NCBI RefSeq assembly: GCF_000161935.1
Contig: NZ_GG698804.1
Location: 116,859-180,858, forward strand
DNA length: 64,000 bases
DNA from: Limosilactobacillus coleohominis 101-4-CHN
GTDB taxonomy: Bacteria; Bacillota; Bacilli; Lactobacillales; Lactobacillaceae
Reading direction: 5' to 3'
The position numbers and the translations under genes were made by a program. Below, one piece after another: positions 8,236 through 19,267 of the stretch. Positions within the stretch are counted from its first letter, which is position 1, and every line of letters begins with the position of its first letter. The notes under the pieces are model-generated. The model was not told the origin of the DNA. It worked only from the letters and a program-made list of their open reading frames with translations, and searched no databases.

Positions 8236-9201
8236 CTAATCAACCTGGGCTGCTGTGATAATTGCGACTTTGTAAACTTCGTCTTCGTTGGTACCCCGGG
8301 AAAGGTCAGCCACCGGTGCATTCAAGCCTTGTAAAATTGGTCCAACTGCTTCAAACCCGCCAAACCGTTGCGCAATCTTATAACCGATATTTCCAGCCTC
8401 CAAACTTGGAAAGATAAAGACATTCGCGTGACCAGCCACCTTTGAATCGGGAGCCTTCAATTGACCAACCGTCGGTACAAATGCTGCATCAAATTGTAAT
8501 TCACCATCCACAGCTAATTCTGGTGCTTGTTTGTGAACCAGTTGGGTAGCTTCTGCAACCTTTGTAACCATCTCACCCTTGGCAGATCCCTTGGTGGAGA
8601 AGCTCAGCATGGCCACTTTTGGATCAAGTCCAAATAACTTCGCCGTATGAGCACTTTCCATCGCTACTTCTGCCATCGTTGGTGCGTCCAGTTCAATATT
8701 AATGGCACAATCAGCGAAAACATAGCGTTCTGCACCCTTTTGCATAATGAATGCACCACTAATCCGCTTGGTCCCAGGTTTAGTCTTAATAATTTGCAAA
8801 GCTGGACGAACCGTATCACCAGTGGCGTGAACAGCGCCAGAAACCATCCCGTCCACTTTTCCCATGTACACTAACATCGTGGCAAAGTAACTAACGTCTT
8901 CCAACATTTGGTCCACTTGTTCTGGGGTATTCTTACCCTTCCGCCGTTCTAACAATGCATCATGCATCGCTTGCTTATCATAAGTTGCCGGATCGATAAT
9001 CTCAATTCCAGTTAAGTTCCAACCGTGATCCTTAGCAACTTGTCCTAAATCGGCTTCGTTACCAAGTAGAATTGGTTGTAAAATTCCGTCATTATGCAGA
9101 CGAATCGCTGCACCCATGATTCGTTCATCATTACCTTCTGGGAAAACAATCGTCCGTTGTTGTCCTTTTAAATCATTGGCTAGTTTTTCAAAAATATCCA
9201 T
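8236..9201 (-). CDS. pta: Phosphate acetyltransferase
   Basis: Interconverts acetyl-CoA and acetyl-phosphate, feeding the acetate kinase branch or supplying acetyl-CoA for ethanol formation in heterofermenters. 321 residues, the short class I form without the N-terminal DRTGG region. Typical blocks are TIVFPEGNDERI near residue 17, GAVHATGDTVRPALQIIKT near 122-140 and a C-terminal ANVFIFPSLEAGNIGYK. Strong site AGGAGGAG before ATG. Eleven bases separate it from ung. Confidence 0.96.
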   Translation of the reverse strand: MDIFEKLANDLKGQQRTIVFPEGNDERIMGAAIRLHNDGILQPILLGNEADLGQVAKDHGWNLTGIEIIDPATYDKQAMHDALLERRKGKNTPEQVDQMLEDVSYFATMLVYMGKVDGMVSGAVHATGDTVRPALQIIKTKPGTKRISGAFIMQKGAERYVFADCAINIELDAPTMAEVAMESAHTAKLFGLDPKVAMLSFSTKGSAKGEMVTKVAEATQLVHKQAPELAVDGELQFDAAFVPTVGQLKAPDSKVAGHANVFIFPSLEAGNIGYKIAQRFGGFEAVGPILQGLNAPVADLSRGTNEDEVYKVAIITAAQVD

Positions 9202-9212
9202 GATATCTCCTC

Positions 9213-9944
9213 CTAATTTGTCTGAATATCAACGTGAGCTGGCAGTTGCCAATCAATTGGCTGTTCACCCATTGCTTTTAATGCTTCATTCGTCCTGGAA
9301 AATGGACGGGACCCAAAAAAGCCCCGACTAGCAGAGAGTGGACTTGGGTGAGCGGATTCCAACACAATATTAGTGGTTGTATTGATTAAGGCTTTCTTAG
9401 CTTGTGCTGCCCGCCCCCACAAGATAAAAATAACTGGCTCAGGGCGGTTAGAGAGTGCCTGAATTGCAGCATCCGTTAGTTTTTCCCAACCATGTCCCCG
9501 GTGTGAATAGGCTTGACCATCACGAACCGTCAAAACCGAGTTCAAAAGTAATACCCCCTGATCAGCCCACTTTTTTAAGTAACCATGGTGGACTGGTGGA
9601 TACCCGAGGTCATTTTGGAGTTCTTTATAAATATTTTGTAAGGATGGCGGTACCTTTACTCCTGGCAAAACCGAAAAACTGCACCCATGCGCTTGGTGAG
9701 GGCCATGATAAGGATCCTGACCTAAAATAACAACTTTAACTTTACTAAAGGGGGTCCATTCAAAAGCTTCAAAAATGTGATGCATCTCCGGATACACCGT
9801 GTGATGCTGATATTCCTGAATTAAAAACTGCCGTAATTGCTGATAATAATCGGCTTCAAACTGCGGTTTTAAAATGGGCCACCAATCATTATGAATAATT
9901 TGTTTCAATGCTGTCCACCTCGTAAATATTTTACCATATTCCAT
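9213..9944 (-). CDS. ung: Uracil-DNA glycosylase
   Basis: Removes uracil from DNA to start base excision repair. 243 residues from MEYGKIF. The catalytic water-activating loop GQDPYH is at 75-80 (Asp77), and the DNA-intercalation motif HPSPLSA lies near residue 200. An upstream in-frame Met would give 288 residues but would add unconserved sequence running into the divergent gene; the ATG at 9944 with AAAGAGAG upstream fits the family. First gene of a four-gene run with pta, tsaE and GNAT. Confidence 0.95.
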   Translation of the reverse strand: MEYGKIFTRWTALKQIIHNDWWPILKPQFEADYYQQLRQFLIQEYQHHTVYPEMHHIFEAFEWTPFSKVKVVILGQDPYHGPHQAHGCSFSVLPGVKVPPSLQNIYKELQNDLGYPPVHHGYLKKWADQGVLLLNSVLTVRDGQAYSHRGHGWEKLTDAAIQALSNRPEPVIFILWGRAAQAKKALINTTTNIVLESAHPSPLSASRGFFGSRPFSRTNEALKAMGEQPIDWQLPAHVDIQTN

Positions 9945-10033
9945 CTTTAAACTCTCTTTAGAAAACTGTTCAATTAAAAGTTCAACTGGTAAAATGAATT
10001 TAAACGACAAACGTTGGAAAAGCGGTGAATGAA

Positions 10034-10579
10034 ATGCGGACCTTGTACCTAAAAAACCGGGCAAATGATCATTCAGCAACCATTATCCATGATAACTTCG
10101 ATCAAGCATGTTATCTTCTGACTGGTAAGTGGGGACTTAGGAATGATGCATTGTCGCTTTATACAATGCAGGGACAGTTATTAGCAGAACTTAAACAACT
10201 ATCACTTGGCTTGATGCCCAAGTTTGCCATTTACCAAAATCGGCAACGAATCGGCACCATTGGTAAATCATTGGGCTTTGTTCGTGAATTCATTTATATT
10301 CATGGCCTGAATTGGGTCATTGTTGGTAATGCCTTTACTAATCACTATCGTGTTTTTCGCAATAACCACTTAGTATTTACCATGGAACCAGAGCAAAATG
10401 GATTATATTGCCGTATTACCATTAATCAACAGGCAGATGAACCCATTGCAATTTTAATTGCCAGTGTTTTAAACCACTGGGCTAATAAACATGCTACCGC
10501 CAGAAAATGGCAACGGAGTCACGGTTGGCGTTGGAACCGAAATTCGCTTCCGCAACTTGGTTGTTGTAAAACCAAATAA
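10034..10579 (+). CDS. LURP-one-related (tubby C-like) protein
   Basis: 181 residues. The start [10 protein letters not shown] and the later pattern of short beta strands ([52 protein letters not shown]) match the LURP-one family of small tubby-like beta-barrel proteins found in lactobacilli; function unknown. I chose the ATG at 10034, with GGTGA five bases upstream; a GTG three codons earlier (10025) is also possible. It is divergent from ung and convergent with smpB. Confidence 0.8.
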   Translation: MRTLYLKNRANDHSATIIHDNFDQACYLLTGKWGLRNDALSLYTMQGQLLAELKQLSLGLMPKFAIYQNRQRIGTIGKSLGFVREFIYIHGLNWVIVGNAFTNHYRVFRNNHLVFTMEPEQNGLYCRITINQQADEPIAILIASVLNHWANKHATARKWQRSHGWRWNRNSLPQLGCCKTK

Positions 10580-10581
10580 TA

Positions 10582-10617
10582 AAACGGTCAGAAGCAGCAA
10601 AATGCTTCTGACCGTTT
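10582..10617. terminator. Bidirectional terminator between LURP-one gene and smpB
   Basis: AAACGGTCAGAAGCA (10582-10596) pairs perfectly with TGCTTCTGACCGTTT (10603-10617). Confidence 0.85.
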
Positions 10618-10622
10618 CTTAT

Positions 10623-11096
10623 TTAATAATGTTTCATAACCCGCTCAATCTGGCGCTCCTGCTCACGTTTTTTAATATCATTCCGTTTATCATACTCATG
10701 TTTCCCTTTAGCGAGTCCTAATAAGACCTTTGCAAAACCATGTTTCAGATAAACCTTGAGCGGAATTAAAGTTACCCCTTTGGCACTCATTTCGCCAGCT
10801 AACTTTTTGAGTTCTTTCTTGTGCAACAAAAGCTTCCGATTACGTAGTGGATCATGATTAAAAATCGTTCCATTACTATATTCACTAATGTGAACGTTCA
10901 TCAACCATAATTCACCATTGTGAAATTGGGCGTAACCATCTTTCAAATTAATTCGCCGGGCACGGACTGACTTAATTTCCGTACCCGTGAGCACCATTCC
11001 GGCTTCATAAGTCGCCATCACTGCGTAATCATGACGAGCTTTTTTATTTTGCGCTACTAGGTTATCATTTGGCGCCTGGTGCTTTTTGCCAGCCAT
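10623..11096 (-). CDS. smpB: SsrA-binding protein
   Basis: Brings tmRNA to stalled ribosomes for trans-translation. 157 residues with the OB-fold core ([33 protein letters not shown]) and the basic C-terminal tail that reaches the decoding centre ([23 protein letters not shown]). It directly follows rnr (16 bases), a usual pairing since RNase R degrades the released mRNA. Confidence 0.97.
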   Translation of the reverse strand: MAGKKHQAPNDNLVAQNKKARHDYAVMATYEAGMVLTGTEIKSVRARRINLKDGYAQFHNGELWLMNVHISEYSNGTIFNHDPLRNRKLLLHKKELKKLAGEMSAKGVTLIPLKVYLKHGFAKVLLGLAKGKHEYDKRNDIKKREQERQIERVMKHY

Positions 11097-11111
11097 CCAA
11101 TCACCTCTCTT

Positions 11112-13463
11112 TTAATGTCGCCGTTTACGATCGTGTTGGTATTTGTCACCACCATGACGGGTTTGCCCACGGTTAATTTGTCGATTATTCCGGTGACCAT
11201 TATCACGACCACCCTGGTGGTTATTACGGCGTTCATGACCTTGATGATGGCCACGGCCGCGTCCATGGCCATGACGACCATTATCACGGCCGACGCGCAG
11301 TTTGGTTACTGGAGCATCCTCTGGATTAACTAATTCAAAATCAACTTCCCTTTGATCCTTGTCAACCCGCAACAGCTTGACTTTTACCGGCTGACCAATC
11401 CGGAAAATATGATGATTACTTCGTCCAACTAGGGCCATTTGCTTTTCAACATATTCATAATAATCATCATTCATTGCGCTAATGTGAATCAGCCCTTCAA
11501 CGGTATTCGGTAATTCAACAAACAACCCGAATTTCATTACGGAACTGACCACTGCCTCAAAAGTTTCCCCAACGTGGTCTTCCATATATTCAGCTTTCTT
11601 CATACTGTCAACGTCTCGTTCAGTATCAATTCCACGCCGTTCAGTAATCGAAGTATGTTCCGCAATTTCTGGCAAGCGATCACGATACTTAGCCTTAGCG
11701 CTTTCACTTGTACCGTGTTCACGGTACCACTTAATCAAACGATGAACGGTCGTATCTGGATAACGCCGAATTGGTGAAGTAAAGTGCGTATAGTATTCTG
11801 CACCCAAGCCGAAGTGCCCCAATTCATCCGCAGAGTATTTCGCCTGCTGCATGCTCCGGAGCATCATAACTTGAACCATTTCTTCCTCAGGAGTTCCGGC
11901 AACTTGTTTCAACACCCGTTGCAGCATTTTGGGTTTAACATTATTTAAGTCACCCTTCATTTCAATCCCAAGAACACTTAGGAAGTCAGCAAAGTCCTTA
12001 ATCCGGTCACCATCTGGCTTTTCATGAATCCGGTAAAGGAATGGCACGTGAAGATGATCAAAATGTTCTGCTACTGTTTCGTTGGCCGCTAGCATGAAGG
12101 ACTCAATCATCCGTTCAGATAATCCCCGCTCACGCAGTTGGATATCAGTTGGGTGTCCCGTTTCATCAACAATGATCTTTGCTTCTGGTGCTTCAAAATC
12201 AATGGCTCCCCGCCGGTGACGGTGCTTGAACAAGATGCGATGTAGTTCCGCCATTGTTTGGAACATTGGTACAAGTTCTTTGTACTGGGCCTTCGTTTTC
12301 TCATCATTAGCTTCTAAAATTTTGTTAACGGCCTTATAGGTCATCCGGGCATGTGATTTGATAACACTTGGAAAAATATCATGCTTTAAGATATTTCCTT
12401 GCTCATCAATTTCCATTTCACAAGACATTGCCAACCGTTCCTCATTTGGATTCAAGGAACAAATACCGTTGGATAATCGCCGTGGCAGCATGGGAATAAC
12501 ACGGTCAGTCAAGTAAACCGATGTCCCCCGTTTAAAGGCTTCTTCATCCAATGGCGTACCTGGTTGGACGTAGTGACTTACATCTGCTATGTGAACCCCT
12601 AAGTGATAGTGCCCATTATCCATCTTCCAAGCTACAACGGCATCGTCAAGGTCTTTGGATTCAATACTATCAATTGTAACTAACGGCTGCTTAGTGATAT
12701 CCTTACGACCTTGTTTCTCCTCTGGAAGAACCTTCAACGGAATTTTATTTGCTTGCTCCATTGCTTCCTTAGGAAATTCATGCGGAACATCATGAGCATA
12801 GACCACAGATAGAATGTCAATTCCCGGTTCATTTTTATCACCAACAACCTCTGTTACGGCCCCCGTCATCACCGCCGGTGCATCCGCACTTGGGTATTCA
12901 GCAATCGTTGCCGTCACAATTTCTCCATCTTGCGGGTGGAGTCCTTGATCAGATACATAAAATTTAAGGTGGCTCAATTTTTTATCTTTGAGAATAATCT
13001 CACCGATATAATTCCCCATCGTCAGATTTTTGAACTCACCCACCACATGATCATAATGGTGATCCAAAATATCAGCAACCGCGCCTTCCGGACCCTGTCC
13101 AGAACGCGGATCACCGGCCCGCAAAATTTTAACTTGAACCTCGTCACCAGATAATGCATGCATGGTGTGATCAGGGTTAACATAGATATCCGGTAATGTT
13201 TCATCATAGGCTACAAAACCAAATCCCTTACTATTACCATGGAAAATTCCGGTCACCAGTTGTTGTTGAGGAATAATTTTAAATTCTCCTCGATCAGTAA
13301 CTTCAACCTTCTTTTCCCGTTCCAACTGCGCGAGCGCTTGTACAATCGGAGTAAAATCTTCCGCTGAATTCATCCCCAGCTTGCGGGCAATCTTTTCCGC
13401 AGACAGACTGATGGTCGGATTGGCCTGTAAATCTTCTAATATTTTTGTTTTTAATTCAGTCAT
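11112..13463 (-). CDS. rnr: Ribonuclease R
   Basis: 3'-5' exoribonuclease for structured RNA. 783 residues from MTELKTKI: N-terminal winged helix, cold-shock domains, the RNB catalytic domain with DSIESKDLDDAV and the FTSPIRRYPD block, an S1 domain near residues 620-700, then a tail of about 60 residues very rich in Gly, His, Arg and Asn. I rejected the longer reading from 13511 because the ATG at 13463 has an AAAGGAAT site and the longer one runs into the secG terminator. Confidence 0.96.
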   Translation of the reverse strand: MTELKTKILEDLQANPTISLSAEKIARKLGMNSAEDFTPIVQALAQLEREKKVEVTDRGEFKIIPQQQLVTGIFHGNSKGFGFVAYDETLPDIYVNPDHTMHALSGDEVQVKILRAGDPRSGQGPEGAVADILDHHYDHVVGEFKNLTMGNYIGEIILKDKKLSHLKFYVSDQGLHPQDGEIVTATIAEYPSADAPAVMTGAVTEVVGDKNEPGIDILSVVYAHDVPHEFPKEAMEQANKIPLKVLPEEKQGRKDITKQPLVTIDSIESKDLDDAVVAWKMDNGHYHLGVHIADVSHYVQPGTPLDEEAFKRGTSVYLTDRVIPMLPRRLSNGICSLNPNEERLAMSCEMEIDEQGNILKHDIFPSVIKSHARMTYKAVNKILEANDEKTKAQYKELVPMFQTMAELHRILFKHRHRRGAIDFEAPEAKIIVDETGHPTDIQLRERGLSERMIESFMLAANETVAEHFDHLHVPFLYRIHEKPDGDRIKDFADFLSVLGIEMKGDLNNVKPKMLQRVLKQVAGTPEEEMVQVMMLRSMQQAKYSADELGHFGLGAEYYTHFTSPIRRYPDTTVHRLIKWYREHGTSESAKAKYRDRLPEIAEHTSITERRGIDTERDVDSMKKAEYMEDHVGETFEAVVSSVMKFGLFVELPNTVEGLIHISAMNDDYYEYVEKQMALVGRSNHHIFRIGQPVKVKLLRVDKDQREVDFELVNPEDAPVTKLRVGRDNGRHGHGRGRGHHQGHERRNNHQGGRDNGHRNNRQINRGQTRHGGDKYQHDRKRRH

Positions 13464-13497
13464 ATTATTCCTTTCTAATGAAGTTAGATAAAACAAA

Positions 13498-13531
13498 AGG
13501 CTGCGAAACAACTCCCGTCATTTCTCAGCCT
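13498..13531 (-). terminator. Terminator after secG
   Basis: AGGCTG/CAGCCT plus an inner GAAA/TTTC, separated by a single mismatch, followed on the minus strand by TTTTGTTTT. It lies just upstream of the rnr ribosome site. Confidence 0.7.
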
Positions 13532-13546
13532 CTCCTGTGTTTTTCT

Positions 13547-13786
13547 TTAATGCGCCGAAACATAGACCAGTGCCAATGCCAAAATAAAGAACAGAGCACC
13601 AACAATGGTTGTAACAATTTGCATTACGGCTTCAAAGCCACGAGCTTTTCGACGTGAAAATAGATCACCAGCACCACCGGTTAAGGCTGACATGGCGTCA
13701 TTATCATTCTTTGCTGGCTGCATCATAACACATGCGATCAAAACGACGCAGTCAATTAAGAAGAGGGTCATTAACATACTTTGCAA
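13547..13786 (-). CDS. secG: Preprotein translocase subunit SecG
   Basis: Small partner of SecYE in the translocon. 79 residues with two transmembrane segments (about 3-21 and 56-76) joined by a loop carrying MQPAKND and GGAGDLF, the SecG signature. The start is a TTG: AGGAGGA lies six bases before it, while the first ATG is three codons further in and badly spaced. A TATAAT (minus strand, 13810-13815) lies just upstream. Confidence 0.93.
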   Translation of the reverse strand: MQSMLMTLFLIDCVVLIACVMMQPAKNDNDAMSALTGGAGDLFSRRKARGFEAVMQIVTTIVGALFFILALALVYVSAH

Positions 13787-13809
13787 GGTTCTTCCTCCTA
13801 ATTTCCCAC

Positions 13810-13815
13810 ATTATA
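13810..13815 (-). promoter_or_regulatory. Probable -10 box for secG
   Basis: TATAAT on the minus strand about 24 bases before the TTG start; no good -35 hexamer is visible. Confidence 0.45.
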
Positions 13816-13839
13816 ACTATTCAATGATACCATACTTTA

Positions 13840-15402
13840 CTACTCTTGACTAGGTTGTTCATGCTGATGGGCAGCTTGATTAATTAAGCGCTGGTTTTCT
13901 AAGTGATGGTGACCCGTCAACTGAATCACCAAGGTATCCCCTACTTGAAGCTTGGTTTCACCGTGAGGAACTAATTCTTCCTCACCACGATAAATGCCTA
14001 GAACTAAACTGCCGGTTGGCCATCCAAAATCCTTAATCAGGGTTCCATCCAGTCGGGACCCCGCAAAGATTGAAACCGTCATTTGAGTGATACCCGTTAA
14101 TTCTTTTCGTGGGCTACGGTGAATAAAATTGTTAAACATCGCCATGTAAACTGGCAGGCCCCCTAGAATATCATTCATTACGTACGCGGTGACCGCTACT
14201 ACTGCCAATGGCATCAGATGGGTCATCGAGCCAACCATTTCCGTAATTAATAAGATGGCGGTAAACGGCGCTTTCGAAATACAAGCAAAATAACCCGCCA
14301 TGGCATAGATAGCGTAATTTCCCAAGTATTCTTTAGGGACGAAGCCGAAAGAAACTAGCGTAGCACAATAGCATGCACCAATGACGGCCCCAAGCGTTAA
14401 GATTGGCAGAAAAATCCCTCCAGGAATTTCAGAACCATAGCTAACCATGGAAAAAGCAAACCGTAATAGTAAGAAACCAAATAATAATGGAATGGATAGT
14501 GGTAATTTTGGTAAAGAAATAATTAAATTATTTCCACCACCAAGTGTAACTGGCCAATACCACGCGATTGGAATAACCAGTAAAAACGGTATTACCGGGT
14601 ACCAGCTAGGCTTAAACCACTTTATTTTACGACTCCAAGTACCTAAATGAAGGATCACGTATTGATAAACTCGCCCCAGGATTCCTAAAAGCAACCCCAG
14701 AATAATTAAATGGATATACTGATTTGCTGGAAAAAGAACCTGATGTGGTAAATCAAGGTCCGGCCGTAATCCAAAGAAGGTCATTGAAACCCCATTGGCA
14801 ACAACGGCACTAATAAATACAGACAGCCAGACGAGCGGTGAAAAGTTATGATAAACCTCTTCCAAAATAAACATTGAACTCGCAATCGGTGCATTAAATG
14901 CAGCTGATAAACCTGCAGCCGCACCAGAAGCAATCCCAACCCGCCGCTCAATTTTAGTAACGTGATTATGTTCCGCAATTCCTTGACCAATGGTGGCTCC
15001 CAACTGAATTGAAGGACCTTCTCGGCCTAAAAATAGGCCGGAACCAATCCCCAGAATACCACCAACAAATTTTCGCCAAAGAACCGGCCACCACTGCTCA
15101 TCAAACTGTCCTGTCAATTGTCCTTCCACTTGGGGAATTCCGGATCCCTTAATGTTTGGATTTCTTTGAGACATTCTCCCCAAAAGCAAAGCAATAATGA
15201 CGGAACCGATTACCCATGGAATTAACCAAATTGGCTGATGATGAAAGAAATTAAAACAGGCAATTACCAGTGTTAATCCATGCTGGATTGCGGAGCGGAA
15301 GACACTCACAACTAATCCAGTCAGGATTCCAATGGCAATTGCCCGACCAATTTGACGAAGATTACTAAAGTTTAATTTTCCAAAATGTAATTTACTCAAC
15401 AT
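13840..15402 (-). CDS. CLC-family chloride/proton exchanger with C-terminal RCK_C domain
   Basis: 520 residues. CLC signature loops are GSGIPQVEG, GREGPSIQLGA with the gating Glu, and GGIFLPILTLGA; the internal FILEEVYH pair matches the proton glutamate of exchangers, so a Cl-/H+ antiporter is likelier than a channel. About 10-12 membrane helices are followed by a TrkA-C-like domain (about 435-505) that may bind a nucleotide ligand. The ATG at 15402 has GGAG five bases upstream; a GTG two codons earlier overlaps that site and is less likely. Confidence 0.9.
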   Translation of the reverse strand: MLSKLHFGKLNFSNLRQIGRAIAIGILTGLVVSVFRSAIQHGLTLVIACFNFFHHQPIWLIPWVIGSVIIALLLGRMSQRNPNIKGSGIPQVEGQLTGQFDEQWWPVLWRKFVGGILGIGSGLFLGREGPSIQLGATIGQGIAEHNHVTKIERRVGIASGAAAGLSAAFNAPIASSMFILEEVYHNFSPLVWLSVFISAVVANGVSMTFFGLRPDLDLPHQVLFPANQYIHLIILGLLLGILGRVYQYVILHLGTWSRKIKWFKPSWYPVIPFLLVIPIAWYWPVTLGGGNNLIISLPKLPLSIPLLFGFLLLRFAFSMVSYGSEIPGGIFLPILTLGAVIGACYCATLVSFGFVPKEYLGNYAIYAMAGYFACISKAPFTAILLITEMVGSMTHLMPLAVVAVTAYVMNDILGGLPVYMAMFNNFIHRSPRKELTGITQMTVSIFAGSRLDGTLIKDFGWPTGSLVLGIYRGEEELVPHGETKLQVGDTLVIQLTGHHHLENQRLINQAAHQHEQPSQE

Positions 15403-15445
15403 TGCCACTCCAAAATTTTCATTCTTTTAGAGTGTACCACATTCA

Positions 15446-16834
15446 TTAATGACTTGCTGATTGATCTTCCTTATGCCGCACTAGGTAAACGACCGTGGCA
15501 ATAACTAATACCGCAGCACCGACAATCACCGAAATTCTGGTATCGGGATTGATGAACATAAAGATAACAATTACAAAGAGCATTAGGAACGCAAAGTAAT
15601 TAGATAGTGGATACAAAGGTAATTTAAAGGGATGATTCTCCATGACATCGGGATTATTATGACGGAATTTTAATTCAGCCAATAAAATCACAAACCATGG
15701 CACCATTCCCGGTAGAACAGAAGAACTAAAGACAACCACAAAAAGGTCAGAAGTAGACTTGCTAAACATTGTAGCCACCATGTTTAGAATGAAGCCAATC
15801 AAGATCCCACCAGAAATTCCCAAAATAGCTGCATCCGGGACAATGCGCTTGGAAAGCCGCCCAAAAATCTTTGGAGCATCTCCTTCATGTGAAAGCTTAA
15901 AAAGCATCCGACTGGAACTGTAAATTCCTGAATTAGCACCGGATAAGGCAGCTGTTAAGACCACAAAGTTAATAATCGAAGCTGCGGCAGTAATTCCAAC
16001 CTTGGCAAACGTCGAAACAAACGGTGAACCAACCGCACTTAGCCGGTTCCATGGATAAATCGTCACAATCACAAAAATAGCCCCAACATAAAAAATCAGA
16101 ATCCGTAATAGAACGGATTTAACCGACTTAACGATCGCTTTTTGCGGGTTTGCAACTTCCCCGGCCGAAATTCCCAATAATTCAATTCCTTCATAGGAAC
16201 CTACAATAATCGACATTGAGAAGAAGAAACCTTTGACACCACCAGTGAAGAAACCACCGTGAGCCCAGAGGTTGGAAAAACCTGTGGGGTGCCCGCCATT
16301 GCCAAAGCCAAAGAAAATCACCATGAAGCCCAGTAGGATCATCATGATAATCGTGACCACTTTAATCATGGCAAACCAAAATTCAAGGGAGCCATAGGCC
16401 TTTGCACTAGCTAGGTTTGCTAGAACTAAGAAGATAATAATTACAATTCCAGCAAACCACGTGTGTAAATGTGGCCACCAATATTTTAGATACTCAGTTG
16501 CTGCGACCACTTCAGACATCCCAACAACAATATATTCAAAAACATTAGCCCATTTTGCAAGGTATCCCGCCAACGGATGCACATACTCAGTAGCATAATC
16601 AGCAAATGATCCGGTCCCAGGATTGATATAAATCATTTCACCGAGCGCTCGCATCACGACATATAAAATTAAGCCAACAAAGGCGTATGCCAATAACACT
16701 GATGGACCGGTCCACTTAATTGTCGAGGTAGAACCCATAAATAGTCCAACCCCAATTGCACCACCAAGCGAAATCATTTCCATTTGTCCAGCCGTCATTG
16801 TTCTTGACAATTCTGGAGCATCATTTTTTGCCAT
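15446..16834 (-). CDS. Amino-acid permease (APC superfamily, AAT family)
   Basis: About 462 residues and 12 hydrophobic segments. The first helix carries the substrate-binding GGAIGVGLFMGS motif, with the usual RALGEMIY and PGTGSFADYATEY blocks following, typical of proton-coupled amino-acid permeases of the LysP/AroP/CycA type. Substrate cannot be fixed. I chose the ATG at 16834 (11 bases after AAGGAG); a GTG four codons upstream overlaps that site. Monocistronic, with no attenuator seen upstream. Confidence 0.88.
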   Translation of the reverse strand: MAKNDAPELSRTMTAGQMEMISLGGAIGVGLFMGSTSTIKWTGPSVLLAYAFVGLILYVVMRALGEMIYINPGTGSFADYATEYVHPLAGYLAKWANVFEYIVVGMSEVVAATEYLKYWWPHLHTWFAGIVIIIFLVLANLASAKAYGSLEFWFAMIKVVTIIMMILLGFMVIFFGFGNGGHPTGFSNLWAHGGFFTGGVKGFFFSMSIIVGSYEGIELLGISAGEVANPQKAIVKSVKSVLLRILIFYVGAIFVIVTIYPWNRLSAVGSPFVSTFAKVGITAAASIINFVVLTAALSGANSGIYSSSRMLFKLSHEGDAPKIFGRLSKRIVPDAAILGISGGILIGFILNMVATMFSKSTSDLFVVVFSSSVLPGMVPWFVILLAELKFRHNNPDVMENHPFKLPLYPLSNYFAFLMLFVIVIFMFINPDTRISVIVGAAVLVIATVVYLVRHKEDQSASH

Positions 16835-16928
16835 TGACCGATTCACTCCTTCAAATAATTTCTGGAGTTATTATAAATAAGCTTAAATAAAAAATCAATG
16901 AGAAATTCTTAGCTGAATTTCATAAAAA

Positions 16929-16957
16929 AAGGACTGAACAAACAATGTTCAGTCCTT
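16929..16957 (-). terminator. Terminator after eno
   Basis: AAGGACTGAAC (16929-16939) pairs with GTTCAGTCCTT (16947-16957). On the minus strand it is followed by a T-run. It closes the glycolytic gene run. Confidence 0.85.
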
Positions 16958-16979
16958 AAAAACTAAGTTTTTGCTTTAA

Positions 16980-18359
<1,380 letters not shown>

Positions 18360-18392
18360 TTATTTTGTGAACCCTAAAACAAGTCTAAATAA

Positions 18393-19145
18393 TTAGTGGT
18401 TTACCAATTTTAAAAAGCTTTGCGGATCTAGACTAGCTCCTCCTGCTAGGACGCCATCAATGTCCTGACTAGCCATCAATTGATTGATATTATCACTGTT
18501 AACGCTCCCGCCATATAAAATTCTTACATTATTTGCAATAGTATCACCATACATATCAGCGATGGTTTGGCGAATTAGATAACAACCTTCTTCTGCTTGA
18601 TCTGGATCCATGCTTTCACCAGTTCCAATTGCCCAACTCGGTTCATAGGCAATGGTCACCTTATCTACGTTTTCCGGCTTTAAGTCTTTTAAATCAGCTA
18701 AGATTCGACTAACTACCCAATGGACCTTTTTTCCTGCCACTCGGCGACCCATCGTTTCATCACAACAAACAATTGGGCAAAGGCCTGCATCTAATGCGGC
18801 ATGCACCTTTAGATTAATAAGATGGTCTGTCTCGTTAAACAATTTCCGCCGTTCTGAGTGGCCTAAAATCACGTGGTGAATACCCGCACTGTACAGAGTG
18901 GTGGGGCTAGTTTCACCAGTAAACGCTCCCGCGTCTTGATAATAGCAATTCTCCGCAGCAATCTTTAATGGTGTTCCTGCTGCAGCCTTCACCATTGGCA
19001 CAAGAGCAATAGTTGGTGCTGCCAACACTGTTTCTTGAACGTCCGGGTTTGGTAAATGATTCTTTATTTGATTCACAAATTCTACGGCTTCCTCAACCGT
19101 CTTATTCATCTTCCAATTTCCAGCAACAATTGGCGACCTCATCAT
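18393..19145 (-). CDS. tpiA: Triose-phosphate isomerase
   Basis: Interconverts dihydroxyacetone phosphate and glyceraldehyde-3-phosphate. 250 residues. Lys in GNWKMN, catalytic His in GHSERR, catalytic Glu in YEPSWAIGTG and the phosphate-binding GGSVN are all present. Two consecutive ATG codons follow a GGGGG site; either could be used. Separated from pgk by 122 bases that hold hairpin copy B. Confidence 0.97.
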   Translation of the reverse strand: MMRSPIVAGNWKMNKTVEEAVEFVNQIKNHLPNPDVQETVLAAPTIALVPMVKAAAGTPLKIAAENCYYQDAGAFTGETSPTTLYSAGIHHVILGHSERRKLFNETDHLINLKVHAALDAGLCPIVCCDETMGRRVAGKKVHWVVSRILADLKDLKPENVDKVTIAYEPSWAIGTGESMDPDQAEEGCYLIRQTIADMYGDTIANNVRILYGGSVNSDNINQLMASQDIDGVLAGGASLDPQSFLKLVNH

Positions 19146-19201
19146 CTAATCCCCCATTCTTAGTAATTAATAAAAAGATTGTTTTACCAGAATTGACATT
19201 A

Positions 19202-19253
19202 CATAAATGGGTTCCAGTGCCCGGCCAAGCCGCACTCTGGAACCCAATTTGTG
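19202..19253. repeat. Dispersed two-part hairpin element, copy B
   Basis: GGGTTCCAG (19209-19217) pairs with CTGGAACCC (19237-19245), extended by CATAAA/TTTGTG; an inner CGG/CCG stem lies in the loop. It sits between pgk and tpiA. No strong T-run follows, so it is not a classical terminator. Confidence 0.75.
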
Positions 19254-19267
19254 CTCATTCAATAGAT

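Noticed and set aside
9945..10079. N-terminal extension of uracil-DNA glycosylase (288 residues)
   Set aside because: The extra 45 residues are unconserved in character and overlap the divergent LURP-one gene; the ATG at 9944 gives the family length.
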